Part shown: positions 47,373-59,418 of the stretch, piece after piece
How positions within the stretch are numbered: position 1 is the stretch's first letter
Layout of the letters: every line of letters starts with the position of its first letter
Origin: Paraflavisolibacter caeni
GTDB lineage: Bacteria > Bacteroidota > Bacteroidia > Chitinophagales > Chitinophagaceae
DNA: 64,000 bases
NCBI RefSeq assembly: GCF_025628885.1
Contig: NZ_JAOTIF010000025.1
Location: forward strand, 1 to 64,000
Reading direction: 5' to 3'
Notes under the pieces: model-generated
Seen by the model: the letters and a program-made list of their open reading frames with translations, nothing else
Told to the model about the DNA's origin: nothing
Database searches by the model: none
Translations under genes and position numbers: made by a program

Positions 47373-49622
47373 ATGAACAGGTACAGTACAAAAGATATTT
47401 TCAAGAGGTTGGGATTAGCCGCTGTTATGGTATTGTCTGCAATGGTAAGCGAGGCTCAACAAAAAGCAACCTGGATCTGGTATCCCGGGGATTATGAGAT
47501 CTGGCTTGCCAATAAGATGCAAAACCGCCGTACTGAGCGAGGATCTTTCTTTCCTCCATTCTGGCGATTAGATAATCATTATGTACTGATGGATTTCCAC
47601 AAGGTATTTGACCTGGCTCAACCAGAGGAGGTAGAACTTCTTGTGGAAGGTGATTACAATGTGAAGTTGGACGCCAAGCTGATTTCGGGAGCTCCAAAGA
47701 AAATAACGATCCCAGCCGGAAAGCATAAGGTCAACATCAAAGTGCATAACCAGCAATATGTACCTGCCATTTTTGTGCAGGGTAAAACTATTGTTTCTGA
47801 TTCATCCTGGCAGGTAACTTATGAAGATAAAGAGTGGATTGATGAAACTGGAAAGGTTTCAGATCAATCCGGTACTAAATGGTTGAATGCGGGTTATTGG
47901 AATTTTAATGATCCCCAAGTAAGGCCTTCAGCATTTCAGCTGAACAGGGAGCCACAGGCTGCTGTTAGCAATGTCCGCCAACCTCAATCCCTGTTCGTTG
48001 ACTTTGGTAAGGAAACATTCGGCTTTGTAAAACTGCATGGTTTAAAAGGTAAGGGTAAAATATCTATTTATTACGGTGAATCAGCAGAAGAGGCTAAGGC
48101 TACTGAAACCTGTGAGACCCTAGATCACCTGGCAATTGACCTTTCCAGCAAGAAAGATTCTGTTATGAATCTTTCCAAGGCATTCCGTTTTGTCAACATT
48201 CAAATGGATAATGGTGTCAGCCTGGATTCTGTTTCCATGTTATATGAATATCTTCCATTGAGTGATCGTGGGCAATTCCGTTGTTCAGATGAACAGATCA
48301 ACAAGGTCTATGATGTAGCTAAGTATACGATGCACCTGAGTACACGTGAATTTTTTATTGATGGTATCAAACGTGATCGCTGGATCTGGAGCGGTGATGC
48401 TTATCAAAGTTATTTGATGAATTATTACTTGTTCTTTGACTCACCCACGGTATCAAGAACATTAGCAGTTTTGAGAGGGAAAGATCCTGTCACCAGTCAT
48501 ATCAATACCATCATGGATTATACTTTTTATTGGTTCCTGGGAATCTATGATTATTACCAATATACTGGAGATAAAACATTCATACAACAGTTCTATCCAC
48601 GCATGCAGAGCCTTATGGATTATTGTCTTGGCCGCCGCAATAAAAATGGACTGATGGAAGGACTAGCCGGTGACTGGGTGTTTATTGACTGGGCCGAGGG
48701 GTTGAGTAAAAAGGGTGAAGTGAGCTTTGAACAACTGTTGTTTGCCAGGAGCCTTGAAACCATGGCTCTTTGCGCAGGTATTGTGAACGACGCTGAAGGC
48801 GCTGCAAAGTATAAGGGCCTTGCTGCTGATGTGAAGTCTAAACTGTTTGCCAACTATTGGAATGAACAAAAGGGCGCATTGGTGCATAGCCGGGTGAATG
48901 GTGTGCAGACAGAAAATGTTACCCGTTATTCCAATATGTTCGCCATCTTCTTTGATTACCTGACCAATGCGCAGAAACAATCAGTTAAGAAGAATGTATT
49001 GTTGAATGACCAGGTGCAGAAGATCACTACACCCTACATGCGCTTTTATGAACTGGAAGCATTTTGTGCATTAGGTGAACAAAAGTATGTGTTGAAAGAG
49101 ATGAAGGATTACTGGGGAGGCATGCTGAACCTTGGTGCCACTTCATTTTGGGAAGAATACAACCCTAACAGGAAAGGGGCAGAGCACTATGCCATGTATG
49201 GCCGTCCATTTGGTAAAAGTTTATGTCATGCCTGGGGCGCCAGTCCGATCTATTTATTAGGGAAGTATTACTTAGGTGTAAAGCCAACATCTGCAGGATA
49301 TGCTACTTATATTGTAGAACCTGTGTTGGGCGGGCTGAAATGGATGGAAGGAAAAGTGCCCACGCCTCATGGTAATGTCTCTGTTTATTGCAGTAACAAG
49401 CAGATCAAGGTAAAAGGAGATGAAGGAAGGGGGACGTTGCGATTTAAGAGTAAGAAAAGGCCAGATGTTAAAGGTGGTATTATCGAGGCTAAAGGTGATG
49501 GAATATACGAGTTGACTATTGAACCAGGGAAAGAATATGTTGTGGACTATGTTCCTGTTGCAGAGAAGATCAGTACTGGTACAGTTAAAAGCAAAGAGAA
49601 TCAAAACGGAAAAGGAATTTAG
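47373..49622 (+). CDS. Alpha-L-rhamnosidase-like six-hairpin hydrolase (GH78-type), second copy
   Basis: The product has 749 residues with a signal peptide ending MVSEAQ. It lacks most of the N-terminal fibronectin-like modules seen in the copy at 35136 and is much shorter. The catalytic barrel has STREFFIDGIKRDRWIWSGD near 325-345, GHINTIMDYTFYWFLGIYDYY-like sequence, GLAGDWVFIDWAEG, GATSFWEEYNPNR near 590 and SLCHAWGASPIYLLGKYYLG. The acidic residues in DRWIWSGD fit the GH78 general acid region. Substrate is likely a rhamnosyl linkage but could be another 6-deoxysugar. Confidence 0.82.
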   Translation: MNRYSTKDIFKRLGLAAVMVLSAMVSEAQQKATWIWYPGDYEIWLANKMQNRRTERGSFFPPFWRLDNHYVLMDFHKVFDLAQPEEVELLVEGDYNVKLDAKLISGAPKKITIPAGKHKVNIKVHNQQYVPAIFVQGKTIVSDSSWQVTYEDKEWIDETGKVSDQSGTKWLNAGYWNFNDPQVRPSAFQLNREPQAAVSNVRQPQSLFVDFGKETFGFVKLHGLKGKGKISIYYGESAEEAKATETCETLDHLAIDLSSKKDSVMNLSKAFRFVNIQMDNGVSLDSVSMLYEYLPLSDRGQFRCSDEQINKVYDVAKYTMHLSTREFFIDGIKRDRWIWSGDAYQSYLMNYYLFFDSPTVSRTLAVLRGKDPVTSHINTIMDYTFYWFLGIYDYYQYTGDKTFIQQFYPRMQSLMDYCLGRRNKNGLMEGLAGDWVFIDWAEGLSKKGEVSFEQLLFARSLETMALCAGIVNDAEGAAKYKGLAADVKSKLFANYWNEQKGALVHSRVNGVQTENVTRYSNMFAIFFDYLTNAQKQSVKKNVLLNDQVQKITTPYMRFYELEAFCALGEQKYVLKEMKDYWGGMLNLGATSFWEEYNPNRKGAEHYAMYGRPFGKSLCHAWGASPIYLLGKYYLGVKPTSAGYATYIVEPVLGGLKWMEGKVPTPHGNVSVYCSNKQIKVKGDEGRGTLRFKSKKRPDVKGGIIEAKGDGIYELTIEPGKEYVVDYVPVAEKISTGTVKSKENQNGKGI

Positions 49623-49629
49623 TAGGAGG

Positions 49630-49662
49630 CTTGAACGGGAACTAGCCCTTCAAGCTATTTTA
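49630..49662 (+). terminator. Weak hairpin after second GH78
   Basis: CTTGAACGGG at 49630-49639 pairs with CCCTTCAAG at 49646-49654 with a one-base bulge, followed by CTATTTTAATC. It may be a weak terminator or a processing site inside the cluster. Confidence 0.4.
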
Positions 49663-49672
49663 ATCATTAATC

Positions 49673-50746
49673 ATGTATCATATTAAAAACTACACTGTTT
49701 ATTCTGCCAAGAGAAAGTTAGAGCAATCCATATCCGATGCCACACACACTTTGACCGAGATCTCATTTCTGGTACTCAGAATTGAAGTGGCCAACGGTGT
49801 GGTCGGTGAATCGTATCTATTGAGTTTTCAATACAGTCCCAATGCCATTGCCGGTGCCATGAAGGATGTGGGAGAAATGATTATTGGTGAAAAGGTTTAT
49901 GACACTGTCAAAGTTTTCGAAAAGATGAACCATGCCAATGAATACTTTGGTATGGAAGGTATCAATCGCTGGGCACAAGGCGCATTCAATATTGCGATGT
50001 GGGATGCCTGGTGCAAGATCCTGGGACAACCTATATGGAAGGTGTTAGGTACCTCCAGGACAAGTGTTCCCATTTATGGCAGTGGCGGATGGATCTCTTA
50101 TACTGTTGATGAATTGATCAATGAGGTAAGCAATTATAAAAAGAGGGGATTTAAAGCTGTTAAAATCAAAGTAGGTAAGCCGGATTGGAAGGAAGACCTG
50201 GAACGGTTAAAACTTGTACGGGAAGCTGTTGGGAATGAGATCAACATCATGATGGATGCCAACCAAGGTATGACTGTACCTACCGCCTTGCAATTATCCA
50301 AGGCTGCGCATGAACTCAATATCCATTGGTTTGAGGAGCCTATCGATCATACTGATTTTGAAGGATATAAACTCCTGAGGTCGCAAGCAGGTATTTCACT
50401 TGCCATGGGCGAGCGTGAATATTCAACTACGCCTTTACGTGAATTACTTGTTCGCAATGCATTGGACATTTGGCAGCCAGATATACTTCGTTTAGGAGGT
50501 GTAGAGCCTTGGCGTAACAGTGCAGCATTGGCCGCAAGTTTCAATATACCTGTATTGCCGCACTATTATAAAGATTATGATATCCCATTGTTGTGTACCA
50601 TTCCGAATGGTGTTGGAGCAGAATCATTTGACTGGATCGATCCGCTCATTGATCATCCTTTACAGATCATTGAAGGGATGGCAACACCTCATGACAGACC
50701 AGGCTGGGGCTTTTCATTTAAAGATGAGTTTTTAACCAGCATATAA
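49673..50746 (+). CDS. Enolase-superfamily dehydratase/racemase (mandelate racemase subgroup)
   Basis: The product has 357 residues and is cytoplasmic. The catalytic KxK motif is KAVKIKVG near residues 163-170. Metal ligands are in MMDANQG, HWFEEPI and AMGEREYS. The His-Asp dyad is in QPDILRLGG and LPHYYKDYD. These features fit acid-sugar dehydratases such as rhamnonate or galactonate dehydratase. No lactonase or 2-keto-3-deoxy-rhamnonate aldolase is adjacent. The SDR remnant just downstream suggests a former oxidative sugar pathway. Substrate unknown. Confidence 0.85.
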   Translation: MYHIKNYTVYSAKRKLEQSISDATHTLTEISFLVLRIEVANGVVGESYLLSFQYSPNAIAGAMKDVGEMIIGEKVYDTVKVFEKMNHANEYFGMEGINRWAQGAFNIAMWDAWCKILGQPIWKVLGTSRTSVPIYGSGGWISYTVDELINEVSNYKKRGFKAVKIKVGKPDWKEDLERLKLVREAVGNEINIMMDANQGMTVPTALQLSKAAHELNIHWFEEPIDHTDFEGYKLLRSQAGISLAMGEREYSTTPLRELLVRNALDIWQPDILRLGGVEPWRNSAALAASFNIPVLPHYYKDYDIPLLCTIPNGVGAESFDWIDPLIDHPLQIIEGMATPHDRPGWGFSFKDEFLTSI

Positions 50747-50757
50747 TCGAGTCTGAA

Positions 50758-50940
50758 ATGACACAACAAGTAATGGATGAAGACAGGAAAGCCAAGATCT
50801 TAAACCGAATGCCTTTACACAGGTTTGGCAAGCCGGGAGAATTGGCATCCATGATTTGTTTTTTAGCCTCACCAGCAGCCTCATACATCACCGGACAGGA
50901 TTTCAGTGTTGATGGAGGTGCTTTGGCTTATGAATATTAG
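50758..50940 (+). pseudogene. Remnant of a short-chain dehydrogenase/reductase
   Basis: The 60-residue frame starts with ATG but contains only the C-terminal quarter of an SDR: RMPLHRFGKPGELASMICFL, then SPAASYITGQDFSVDGGALA. That is the standard end of a 250-residue SDR such as gluconate 5-dehydrogenase. The NAD-binding TGxxxGIG and YxxxK active site are absent. The fragment lies 11 bases after the enolase-family gene. It is the relic of a deleted gene. Confidence 0.82.
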
Positions 50941-50995
50941 GAAATTAAGTTATCGGGATAGAGGAATAATGATTGCTGCCAGAAATAAGAATTAG

Positions 50996-54325
<3,330 letters not shown>

Positions 54326-54344
54326 TCTGGAGCAGTCATATTTT

Positions 54345-54384
54345 AAAGCCGTGCTTCTATAATTGGAAGCGCGGCTTTTTGTTT
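54345..54384 (+). terminator. Intrinsic terminator after GH2
   Basis: AAAGCCGTGCTTC at 54345-54357 pairs with GAAGCGCGGCTTT at 54366-54378 with one wobble, followed by a T tract. It ends the long utilisation cluster. Confidence 0.85.
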
Positions 54385-54486
54385 TCGTGTGCTTTTCTTT
54401 TTAATCCTTTGGCCTTGAAGTTTTTATTCATTGATTAGGAAGTCCGGGAAAGTTGTAAGTTTAAAGAACAATAAAACCTTCAGTTT

Positions 54487-54663
54487 ATGCTTACTGCTGC
54501 AAGAATAGCAAGAATAGCCATGTGGGTGATGGTTGTAGCTATTTTAGCCACCTTTTTCACTTCTGCAGCATGGGTAAAGATTGTTTGGGTAGTAGCGGCT
54601 GCAGTTTGCCTGATTAGTATATTGATTGTTGCCTACCAAAAAAACAGGAATCGTTATAGATAA
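54487..54663 (+). CDS. Small membrane protein, 58 residues
   Basis: The frame begins at the ATG at 54487 with MLTAARIARIAMWVMVVAIL and ends with a basic QKNRNRYR tail. Two hydrophobic stretches (about 11-25 and 33-50) predict two membrane helices. No family is recognised. It is in a small gene-poor region and is followed by an 11-base repeat array. Coding status is plausible from composition and clean start and stop, not certain. Confidence 0.5.
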   Translation: MLTAARIARIAMWVMVVAILATFFTSAAWVKIVWVVAAAVCLISILIVAYQKNRNRYR

Positions 54664-54709
54664 GGCTATCTTATTTTTAAAATGGGAGGATATTTCTGTT
54701 TCGTGCACT

Positions 54710-54808
54710 AAGTGTACTTGAAGTATGCTTGAAGTGTGCTTGATCTATACACCATCCCTACTTAAGGTATACTGTAGCCCTACTTTAAGTATACTTAAAG
54801 TATACTGA
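54710..54808 (+). repeat. 11-base tandem repeat array 2
   Basis: Nine consecutive 11-base units follow one another: AAGTGTACTTG, AAGTATGCTTG, AAGTGTGCTTG, ATCTATACACC, ATCCCTACTTA, AGGTATACTGT, AGCCCTACTTT, AAGTATACTTA and AAGTATACTGA. The fourth unit with flanks is the reverse complement of a unit and flanks in array 1 (39211), so the two arrays are the same family in opposite orientation. The array lies in the 236-base gap between the small membrane protein and the TonB-like gene. Confidence 0.85.
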
Positions 54809-54899
54809 AGCAACGAAGGATGACTGGCTGTTCCGGACTGTAATTATGAATATAAATCCTCATAGTCAAACGAGGAATTGGATCTTATTGTCCTATTTA

Positions 54900-55439
54900 T
54901 TAAAACAGCCGTCTCTTTTTCCGTTTTTCTTCTTCGATGACAAATGTAATCGGCTGTTTACGGTAGGCTTTTACAGGACGGCCATATTGTATTGCCGGTT
55001 TCCATTTTGGGCTAAGCTTGATTGCCCGTATGAGTTCCTGCTCCATACCGAATCCACAGTTGGTTAGTGCTTTCGCATTTGTAACGGAGCCATCTATATC
55101 TATTATAAATTGGGCCACGACCTGATACTTGCCTGCAGGTGCACCCTTATTAATCGGTACATCCGGATTCAAGTGATTATTTAAAAAGTTTGTAAACTCC
55201 GTTACACCTCCAGGGAAATCGGCTTCCACTTCTACACTATCCGGGGGGGCAAGTTGGCCTGATACAGTTTGAAAAACAGAGTCACTTTTATTGGGAATGG
55301 TGTTGCTTTTAACAGGAATGGTATCATTAGACAAAAGCTGGTTCCTTAAAGGATTAAAGGATATTGCCTGTTGACCGAAAAGATCTGTATTGCTGCTTAG
55401 TACGATAAATAGGAAGAAAACAGGGAGAATAATTTTCAT
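54900..55439 (-). CDS. TonB C-terminal domain protein
   Basis: The product has 179 residues with a signal peptide (MKIILPVFFLFIVLSSNT, cut near FGQ). The C-terminal 90 residues match the TonB_C domain: VEVEADFPGGVTEFTNFLNN, KYQVVAQFIIDIDGSVTNAK and IKLSPKWKPAIQYGRPVKAY. The usual membrane anchor and proline-rich spacer of a true TonB are missing, so it is a secreted TonB_C-like protein of a kind common in Bacteroidota. A role in energy transduction is doubtful. Confidence 0.8.
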   Translation of the reverse strand: MKIILPVFFLFIVLSSNTDLFGQQAISFNPLRNQLLSNDTIPVKSNTIPNKSDSVFQTVSGQLAPPDSVEVEADFPGGVTEFTNFLNNHLNPDVPINKGAPAGKYQVVAQFIIDIDGSVTNAKALTNCGFGMEQELIRAIKLSPKWKPAIQYGRPVKAYRKQPITFVIEEEKRKKRRLF

Positions 55440-55823
55440 GAGTTTTGGTTCAATATTGAAAGTTCAAATATAAGACTTTGCCAAAAAGAGAGGACAGCAA
55501 GAAGAAATAATTCCGCTTAATCTAAATAGAATGATTGTATAATTTGGGGTAGACTTGAAGCCGGCTGTGGGTGCTCGTTGGTTTATCATTTTCTACATTA
55601 AATAAGAAATGGTTTTTGGGTGGTTGAAGGTGCATGATGACGAGGGCGATCAAAGCAGATGCCTCCTGCATAAAAGGTATGAGGAATATAATTGATGGAG
55701 TAGAGGGATTACTGTTTTGGAAGTTGTGAGGAGCTTTGTGCTGTTAAAGCTGGTTGTGATGTGGGTAAAGAGGTAGTGTTGGAGCTGACGGGAGTAAGAA
55801 AATGGTGTTGTTGATGGGTTTAC
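55440..55823. other. Gene-poor region, no gene recognised
   Basis: About 380 bases, G-rich on the plus strand in its second half, without a convincing frame. Short peptides of 16 and 28 codons exist but have no support. A small RNA ending at the hairpin at 55824-55861 is possible. Confidence 0.4.
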
Positions 55824-55861
55824 AATAAATTATCCCCTTCGTTTGAAGGGGATAATTTATT
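55824..55861. terminator. Orphan 17-base perfect hairpin
   Basis: AATAAATTATCCCCTTC at 55824-55840 is the exact reverse complement of 55845-55861 with a GTTT loop. It looks like a bidirectional terminator, yet no gene ends nearby. It may end an unrecognised RNA or small gene. Confidence 0.6.
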
Positions 55862-55880
55862 CAGGCGTTCAGACGGTTTA

Positions 55881-56115
55881 GTTTTCATAGGATTAATTAA
55901 ACGCCATAGTTTTTCAAGGATAGGATGTTTTCAGTTTTTCAAGGGTACCATGTTTTCACAAGAGTACAAAGTTTTCAATAGTGATACGGATGTTTTCATA
56001 AGTGGTACGGATCAAAAATCAAAAATTCAAAGAAAAAAGCAAACAGTTAGTTTTCAAATAGGTTATTGGATTGTTTAGTTTTCTAAGGTCATTGTATGGT
56101 TTTCATAGGTTATTG
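55881..56115 (+). repeat. Degenerate GTTTTCA repeat array
   Basis: GTTTTCA or a one-base variant occurs at 55881, 55909, 55927, 55934, 55952, 55971, 55992, 56050, 56078 and 56099. Most units are 18-21 bases, with a rough consensus GTTTTCATAGGTTATTGAT. The units are not identical and no spacers are recognisable, so it is not a CRISPR. Confidence 0.65.
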
Positions 56116-56718
56116 ATTCATTGGAGACACAAAGCTAAACCTGAATATTCGCCTTTGAGGGTGAGATTCGGTAAAAAGGCATAAGAACGGGCTCAAAACC
56201 GGATTTATAGGGTTATAATTTTTGGTAGTTTTTATTAGCAATCAATGAGTTAGTGATTACACTTAGTAGTCATACTTAGGAATGAGTATTGATTCTAAGC
56301 TAATTAATGAGTGCCTAAAAGTGGATTATAAGATCTCTTCTATAGGTTTCTTCAGCCTTTACCCGCATGATCTGTTGTACTGCATCGATATTATAGTTCT
56401 CGATCTGTCTAATGCCGGTAAAGGGCGCCCTTCGCTGTGCGGTCCATATAACGATTCTGTAGTAAGGAAATTGCTAAAATTGTTAGTAAAGTTAAGAAAA
56501 ATTTACAACACTCTCATTAATACAGCTGCTCTTTCATGACTTCTATTCCTCCTGTTGTTAATAGCAGAGAGCATGAAGGACAATTCGATTTTATATATTC
56601 ATTAAAAATGGATATATTCAGAGTGTCAATCCCTTAATCAACTTCCAGTCTTTTAAAAAATATTCAAGCTGTTTTTTAAAGTTGACAATAGATAGATAAT
56701 TCACCTAATAAATTAAGC
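56116..56718. other. Gene-poor region upstream of the radical SAM gene
   Basis: An 85-codon frame at 56282-56539 (MSIDSKLINECLKVDYKISS at its start) matches no family known to me and has no clear promoter. It could be a decayed or spurious frame. Otherwise nothing is seen. The promoter of the radical SAM gene should lie in the last 200 bases. Confidence 0.4.
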
Positions 56719-58260
56719 ATGACTAAGCTAAAAATCGGTGTTATTGATCTGGTCGGCAAAGGCACGTCAACTACTTTGTGGGCTAAGATCATGCATGCCA
56801 ACCTGGCCAGTATCATGCCCCAGGTGGTGGCTACCTGGTGCGAACAGGAAGGACATGAAGTCAAGTTGATTTGTTATACGGGCAGAGAGGACCTGCACAA
56901 TGCATTACCTAAAGATGTTAACCTTGTTTTTATTTCTTCTTTCACACAAGCTGCCTTGTTGGCTTATGCGATAAGCAACTATTTTCGAAGTCAGGGCGCC
57001 ATAACTATTCTAGGTGGACCCCATGCCCGTTGTTACCCTGATGATGCTGTCAAATACTTTGATTATGTGTTGGGCTTTACCCATCAATCAACCATACTGG
57101 AAATTCTAAATAATTGTGAAGCGCATTATTTTCCTGGGAAGCATCTTTCAGCCAAGGGACAGCCATCCAAACTGCCCGGAGTTAAGGAAAGGTGGAAGTT
57201 TATGGAGCCCACGCTGAATAAAGCACCTTTTTTAAAGATTGTGCCCATGTTAGGGAGTGTAGGCTGCCCTTATACTTGTTCTTTCTGTATTGATTCAGTG
57301 GTGCCTTACCAACCTTTGGAATTTGAAGTCATTAAAGAAGACCTGCGTTTCCTGCTGACCAAATTTAAGAAGCCTATGGTGGTTTGGCATGATCCCAATT
57401 TTGGAGTACGCTTTCATGATAACCTGGAAGCCATTTCTTCTGCAGTACCGCCAAAAAGTTTCCGGTTCATTGCTGAAAGCAGCCTTTCCATCCTTACAGA
57501 AGACCACCTGAAAGTGATGGCGCAAAATGGTTTTGAGGCATTACTGCCAGGTATAGAATCATGGTATGAATTGGGCAATAAATCACGAACCGCGCATATA
57601 GAAGGACTGGAAAAAGTAAATCGCATTTCGCAACATGTCAACATGATGTTCCAGTATATACCCTACGTTCAAACCAACTTTGTGCTTGGGCTTGACAGTG
57701 ATGCCGGGGATGCGCCTTTTGAGCTTACCAAGCGGTTTGTTGACTTGACGCCTGCGGCCTTTCCCGGTTATTCTTTATTAACTGCATTTGGAGAGGCTGC
57801 CCCCCTTAACCTGGAATATCAAAGAGCTGGCCGTGTGTTGCCATTTCCTTTTCACTTTTTGAACAACCACCTGGCGATGAATCTAAAACCGAAGAACTAT
57901 GAATGGGTGGACTTTTATAACAAGGTTATTGACCTGACGGCTTATACATTTTCGAAGAAGGCCCTCTACCGACGTTTTATGGCCACGCCTAATTTTACTT
58001 CCAAGTGGATGAATTTCATGCGTGCTGTTTCTTCAGAGGGCTATGGTCGCCTTACTTTTTACCACCAGGTACGGAAAAATTTGATTAAGGATAGAGCCTT
58101 TAGAATGTATTTTGAAGGTGAAACTACTCAATTACCTGCCTTTTACAGGAACATTATTCAAAAAGACTTAGGAATATGGTGGCAATGGCTGCCAAAGGGT
58201 GCACTGGAGCATAATCCAAATGCCTATCTTCAAAAAACAGAGCAAAAGTTAACAGCTTGA
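56719..58260 (+). CDS. Radical SAM protein with cobalamin-binding-like N-terminus
   Basis: The product has 513 residues. The N-terminal 140 residues look like a Rossmann domain of the B12-binding type (VVATWCEQEGHEVKLICYTG, DVNLVFISSFTQAALLAYAI, GAITILGGPHARCYPDDAVK). A clear DxHxxG cobalamin motif is not seen. The radical SAM cluster motif is GCPYTCSFC with Cys183, 187 and 190, followed by barrel segments VVWHDPNFGVRF and FEALLPGIESWYELG. It is flanked by gene-poor DNA and appears monocistronic. It might act on a lipid, cofactor or natural product; the substrate is not known. Confidence 0.8.
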   Translation: MTKLKIGVIDLVGKGTSTTLWAKIMHANLASIMPQVVATWCEQEGHEVKLICYTGREDLHNALPKDVNLVFISSFTQAALLAYAISNYFRSQGAITILGGPHARCYPDDAVKYFDYVLGFTHQSTILEILNNCEAHYFPGKHLSAKGQPSKLPGVKERWKFMEPTLNKAPFLKIVPMLGSVGCPYTCSFCIDSVVPYQPLEFEVIKEDLRFLLTKFKKPMVVWHDPNFGVRFHDNLEAISSAVPPKSFRFIAESSLSILTEDHLKVMAQNGFEALLPGIESWYELGNKSRTAHIEGLEKVNRISQHVNMMFQYIPYVQTNFVLGLDSDAGDAPFELTKRFVDLTPAAFPGYSLLTAFGEAAPLNLEYQRAGRVLPFPFHFLNNHLAMNLKPKNYEWVDFYNKVIDLTAYTFSKKALYRRFMATPNFTSKWMNFMRAVSSEGYGRLTFYHQVRKNLIKDRAFRMYFEGETTQLPAFYRNIIQKDLGIWWQWLPKGALEHNPNAYLQKTEQKLTA

Positions 58261-58574
58261 CCTTCTAATGATGTGTTGTTACCAGTAATAAATTGATCAC
58301 CTTTCAAAAATCAACCTTAAGCTAATAGTTTCATAAAGTCCCTAGTACATATAGTAAAAAAAGAGCAAATAGACTTATCTTTGAACAAGTTCCAGAGGTC
58401 TGAGCACTCAGCAATTAATCATTTCCATATTTTCCGATTTTTCTGTCTTGCTTATGACTCAATCATTTCAATAGACAAAAAAGAACATTACTATTTCCAA
58501 ATGAAATGAAAGTAGATAAGTTCTGTAAGTAATTGAATGAGGCTGACAAATGATAATTTAAATTTCTATTTACT
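58261..58574. other. Intergenic region, possible promoter
   Basis: No gene is seen in these 314 bases. TATCTTTG at 58376-58383 matches the Bacteroidota -7 box but lacks a clear -33 partner. If real it would give a leader of about 180 bases to the next gene. Confidence 0.35.
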
Positions 58575-58850
58575 ATGAATAGTGAAGACATACAAAAGTT
58601 CCTGGATTCCAAGACAACTGAAACAAATAAATATGTAAAGATTTCATTTAAAAATCGCAGTCCTATTTTTGGATTGTTTGTAAAAGGACATAATGATTAT
58701 TCTGATCTAAGGTCTAAGAACTTTTGGAGAATAGTTACACAAAGTCAATTTGATTCATATAACCAGTCAAAGAATATTAATCTCGCAAAGATATTCAGCG
58801 GTTCAGAGTTCTCAAAACTTACCATCCATAATGATAGCTTTGATCTTTAA
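58575..58850 (+). CDS. Small conserved-looking hypothetical protein, 91 residues
   Basis: The sequence starts MNSEDIQKFLDSKTTETNKY and contains VKISFKNRSPIFGLFVKG, DYSDLRSKNFWRIV and NLAKIFSGSEFSKL. It is charged, soluble and has no signal peptide. It resembles small cytosolic proteins common in Bacteroidota genomes whose function is unknown. A small beta-barrel is possible from the alternating hydrophobic pattern, but that is a guess. Confidence 0.65.
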   Translation: MNSEDIQKFLDSKTTETNKYVKISFKNRSPIFGLFVKGHNDYSDLRSKNFWRIVTQSQFDSYNQSKNINLAKIFSGSEFSKLTIHNDSFDL

Positions 58851-58962
58851 AAAAGACTTTATTCCTACATAGAGGAACCTGAGGCTGCTATATCAGCAAA
58901 ATGCACATATTAAAATCTGCACTGGTCTTAAACTTATTAAGATCAACTACATGGTACCGTTG

Positions 58963-59177
58963 TCAGCAGCTGTCATCGCTCACTAGTTTGCCAGTTTTGC
59001 CTTTTACAACGGTAAACTCCTCATCCTGGAGGAAATGGGTGTACATGATAGGCCCGTGCCCTGGCGTAACAAAGTTCTCAACTATGACTTTATCGCCGCC
59101 AGGATCTTTATGCACAGCATGAAAAATTATTTTTCGCCAAGGCAATTTTCTATAGCATGAGTATAGGTGATATTCAT
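58963..59177 (-). pseudogene. Decayed cupin-domain gene
   Basis: From the ATG at 59177 the frame reads MNITYTHAIEN and then meets a stop; a one-base shift continues LPWRKIIFHAVHKDPGGDK, followed by ENFVTPGHGPIMYTHFLQDE and EFTVVKGKTGKLVSDDSC before a stop. The GP-MYTH-QDE-F-V-KG pattern is the first cupin motif. The second cupin motif is absent. This is a frameshifted and truncated relic. Confidence 0.7.
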
Positions 59178-59418
59178 GTTGTGAATTTTTATTTATTTAA
59201 AGCTGCATACTTATTATTTACCAATAGGGATTCGCAGCTTTGATAAGGCAGGATAAGAGGGCTAGTTATGGGTCTATCCAGCTTAACTTTTGTCTAAAAT
59301 GAAGAAGCTGACCCAAATAGAACAATTTCGATGAGTTGGGGTTATTTTTGTTTTTTAATTAGAAAATCAGGGCCTCGTAAATATATATTATAAAAAAATA
59401 TTGAATATTTGATTTTTA
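59178..59418. other. AT-rich intergenic region, no gene seen
   Basis: The space before the HAD phosphatase gene is AT-rich, without coding frames, repeats or strong hairpins. Its promoter probably lies here. Confidence 0.4.

Noticed and set aside
55881-56115. CRISPR array
   Set aside because: The repeats are short and imperfect, with irregular spacing and no distinct spacers, and no cas genes are near.
55881-56115. Replication origin with DnaA boxes
   Set aside because: GTTTTCA does not match the DnaA box TTATCCACA, and no dnaA or dnaN is near.
56282-56539. 85-codon frame as a gene
   Set aside because: No recognisable family, no promoter, and it lies in a gene-poor stretch.
58901-59122. 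Plus-strand frame opposite the cupin relic
   Set aside because: The minus strand carries recognisable cupin sequence; the plus frame is its shadow.
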